Positions 62,566 through 64,000 of a DNA stretch of 64,000 nucleotides are shown one piece after another. The notes under the pieces are model-generated. The model had not been told where the DNA came from, ran no database searches, and saw nothing but the letters and a program-made list of their open reading frames with translations. Origin of the DNA: Solidesulfovibrio carbinolicus. GTDB lineage: Bacteria; Desulfobacterota; Desulfovibrionia; Desulfovibrionales; Desulfovibrionaceae. Where the stretch lies: the NCBI RefSeq assembly GCF_004135975.1, contig NZ_CP026538.1, positions 3,658,001 through 3,722,000 on the forward strand. The letters run 5' to 3'. The position numbers and the translations under genes are program-made. Numbering within the stretch: the first letter of the stretch is position 1; each line of letters starts with the position of its first letter.

Positions 62566-63297
62566 ATGCCGCGTTTCCGGTGCGACCGTCAACAGGCCGC
62601 GGCCTGCGGCGACGGCAACGGCCGTTTCCCCATGCTGATCCGTTACATCCCCGGCGCCACCGGCTTTGAGGCCGGCCTTCGCCGGGCGGCCCGGGCGACG
62701 CTTTATCTGCCCACAGCCTGCCGCATGGCGGCGGACCCGTGCTATCCCTGGATCAACGCCGGGGCGGTGCGCTTTTTGTCGCGCACCCTCACCCGCCGCA
62801 TGACGGGCTTCGAGTGGGGCGGCGGGCGCAGCACGGCCTTTCTGGCCAGGCGCGTGCTCCATCTCGTGTCCGTGGAGCACAACCCCAAATGGCGGCGGCG
62901 CACCCTGGCCCTTCTGGCCCGGCATTGCCTGGCCAACGTGGACTGCCGCTTCCTGCCGCCGGGCGACGCCCCCGGCCGGCCCGAGGCCCGGCCACAACCG
63001 TGGCGACGCCTGAACCACGTCCACCGGATGCCCGAATACGCCGCCTACAGCGACGCCATATTGGAATTTCCCGAAGAGCATTTCGATTTCGTGTCCATCG
63101 ACGGCCGGGCCAGGGTGGAATGCGCCTTCAATGCCGCCTCGCGCCTGCGGCCCGGCGGATTCCTGTTGCTCGACAACAGCGAATGGGAAAAATACGCCCC
63201 CATCTTCGCCGCCTTCCTGGATTGGCGAAGATGCGATTTCGAGAACGGCGTGTGGCGCACGAGCCTTTTGTTCAAGCCAGACGCCCGCAGCGGGTGA
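62566..63297 (+). CDS. Methyltransferase-like protein
   Basis: 243 residues from the ATG at 62566; a start at 62632 (MLIRYIPG) is also possible, and neither has a strong ribosome site. The core TGFEWGGGRSTAFLARRV fits a glycine-rich SAM loop, followed by LVSVEHNPKW (acidic strand 2), HFDFVSIDGRARV and LRPGGFLLLDNSEWEKY, the pattern of class I SAM methyltransferases acting on small molecules. Substrate unknown. Confidence 0.75.
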   Translation: MPRFRCDRQQAAACGDGNGRFPMLIRYIPGATGFEAGLRRAARATLYLPTACRMAADPCYPWINAGAVRFLSRTLTRRMTGFEWGGGRSTAFLARRVLHLVSVEHNPKWRRRTLALLARHCLANVDCRFLPPGDAPGRPEARPQPWRRLNHVHRMPEYAAYSDAILEFPEEHFDFVSIDGRARVECAFNAASRLRPGGFLLLDNSEWEKYAPIFAAFLDWRRCDFENGVWRTSLLFKPDARSG

Positions 63298-63328
63298 CAC
63301 GACGCCCGGCAAGGCCTATATTGCCCCC

Positions 63329-64000
63329 ATGACTGTACCAAGCGATCAAGTGACCGTGCGTTTCGCCCGGTCCATGGCCGAGATCGACGGCCCGTCCTGG
63401 AACGCCCTGGCCGCCGACCTGGACACGCCCTTTTTTGAATACCAGTGGCTGTCGCTGCTGGAGGATTCCGGCAGCGCCGCGCCGGCCAAGGGCTGGTATC
63501 CCAACCATTTGCTGGCCACTGTCGGGGGAAAGCTCGTGGGCGCGCTGCCCATGTACCTCAAATGGCATTCCGACGGGGAATTCGTCTTTGACCAGCTGTG
63601 GGCCGAGGCGGCGGTGCGCCTGGGGCTGCCCTACTACCCGCGCCTGGTCGGGGCCACGCCGTTCACCCCGGCCACGGGCCTGCGCTTTCTCACCGATCCC
63701 GAGGCCAACCAGACCCGATTGTCGCGCCGGCTGTTTTCCGCCATCGAGCAGTTCTGCCAAAGTAACGGCGTCCAGGGGTCGGCGCTATTATTTACCGAAC
63801 CGGAATTCGCCGCCGCCGCCGAAGACTACGGCTTCACGGCCTGGCGGCACCAGGGCTATCTCTGGCGCAACCGGGGTTTCGCCGATTTCGAAGATTTCCT
63901 GGGCACGCTCAACGCCAACCGCCGCAAGGCCGTGCGCCGCGAACGCAAGGCCCTGGAGGAATCCGGGGTCACGGTGGAAATCGTCTCGGGCAGCGCCATC
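63329..64000 (+). CDS. FemAB-like N-acyltransferase (COG3146 type), C-terminus beyond window
   Basis: 224 codons from the ATG at 63329, open to the window end. It begins SWNALAADLDTPFFEYQWLSLLEDSG and continues GWYPNHLLATVGGKLVGALPMYLKWHS and AATPFTPATGLRFL-type segments (each in part), the pattern of the FemAB_like/COG3146 predicted N-acyltransferase family, whose members are often near cell-envelope genes. Full proteins are about 370-390 residues, so roughly 60% is here. Confidence 0.8.
   Translation, partial: MTVPSDQVTVRFARSMAEIDGPSWNALAADLDTPFFEYQWLSLLEDSGSAAPAKGWYPNHLLATVGGKLVGALPMYLKWHSDGEFVFDQLWAEAAVRLGLPYYPRLVGATPFTPATGLRFLTDPEANQTRLSRRLFSAIEQFCQSNGVQGSALLFTEPEFAAAAEDYGFTAWRHQGYLWRNRGFADFEDFLGTLNANRRKAVRRERKALEESGVTVEIVSGSAI

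Overview
The window is chromosomal DNA from a GC-rich Gram-negative bacterium, most likely a sulfate-reducing Desulfovibrionaceae relative (Solidesulfovibrio/Desulfovibrio magneticus type). This is inferred from gene content, not from a marker gene: futalosine-pathway mqnE, rubrerythrin, bacteriohemerythrin, periplasmic redoxins, several large chemoreceptors, a MucR regulator, a Pit/DUF47 phosphate module and an iron alcohol dehydrogenase. No rRNA, CRISPR array, transposase or phage structural gene was seen.

Bases 1 to about 4240 differ from the rest: they are AT-rich and all genes there are on the minus strand. They abut the 3' end of a tRNA-Pro(GGG) gene, as expected for an integrated island. 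The island carries a tightly overlapping cassette: an unknown 118-aa protein, a thymidylate-kinase-like nucleotide kinase, a radical SAM enzyme with viperin-like features, a small EACC1-like protein, and a caspase-family protease that runs off the window start. The caspase frame is open for 608 codons. This looks like a conflict or defence system that joins a viperin/nucleotide-kinase pair to an EACC1/caspase suicide module. It is the most interesting item in the window.

From 4458 to 36700 the DNA is typical GC-rich chromosome: an SDR/DUF2867 protein and a GNAT, mqnE, an Lgt paralogue beside a Cys-rich peptide, a solute-binding protein overlapping a Cache-HAMP-PP2C phosphatase, mucR, a pit-DUF47 operon beside a degenerate histidine kinase, a lipase-like lipoprotein, a PAS chemoreceptor, a hemerythrin, a Gly/Phe-rich low-complexity protein, an AlgX/AlgI-type O-acetylation pair, a YibE/F protein, PhoA, a large membrane glycosyltransferase, a PLP sulfur enzyme, and a redoxin-redoxin-rubrerythrin oxidative-stress cluster.

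Bases 37047 to 47857 hold a five-gene minus-strand operon for a synthase-dependent, Pga-like exopolysaccharide: PilZ-GT2 synthase, a membrane-anchored pseudo-deacetylase resembling PgaB, a 1619-aa TPR/deacetylase-like/outer-membrane barrel protein, a GH18-like lipoprotein, and an apparently intact NodB-type deacetylase. Next come small broken or tiny genes, uraA-upp, a Cache chemoreceptor, a methyltransferase, a marR-emrA-emrB efflux operon, a Thr-rich secreted protein, an iron alcohol dehydrogenase, a GGDEF protein with a possible frameshift, a STAS protein, a second methyltransferase and the start of a FemAB-like acyltransferase.

Two intergenic repeat families recur: a 3'-end palindrome found just after at least seven genes, always in the same orientation to the upstream gene, and very long perfect hairpins between convergent genes.
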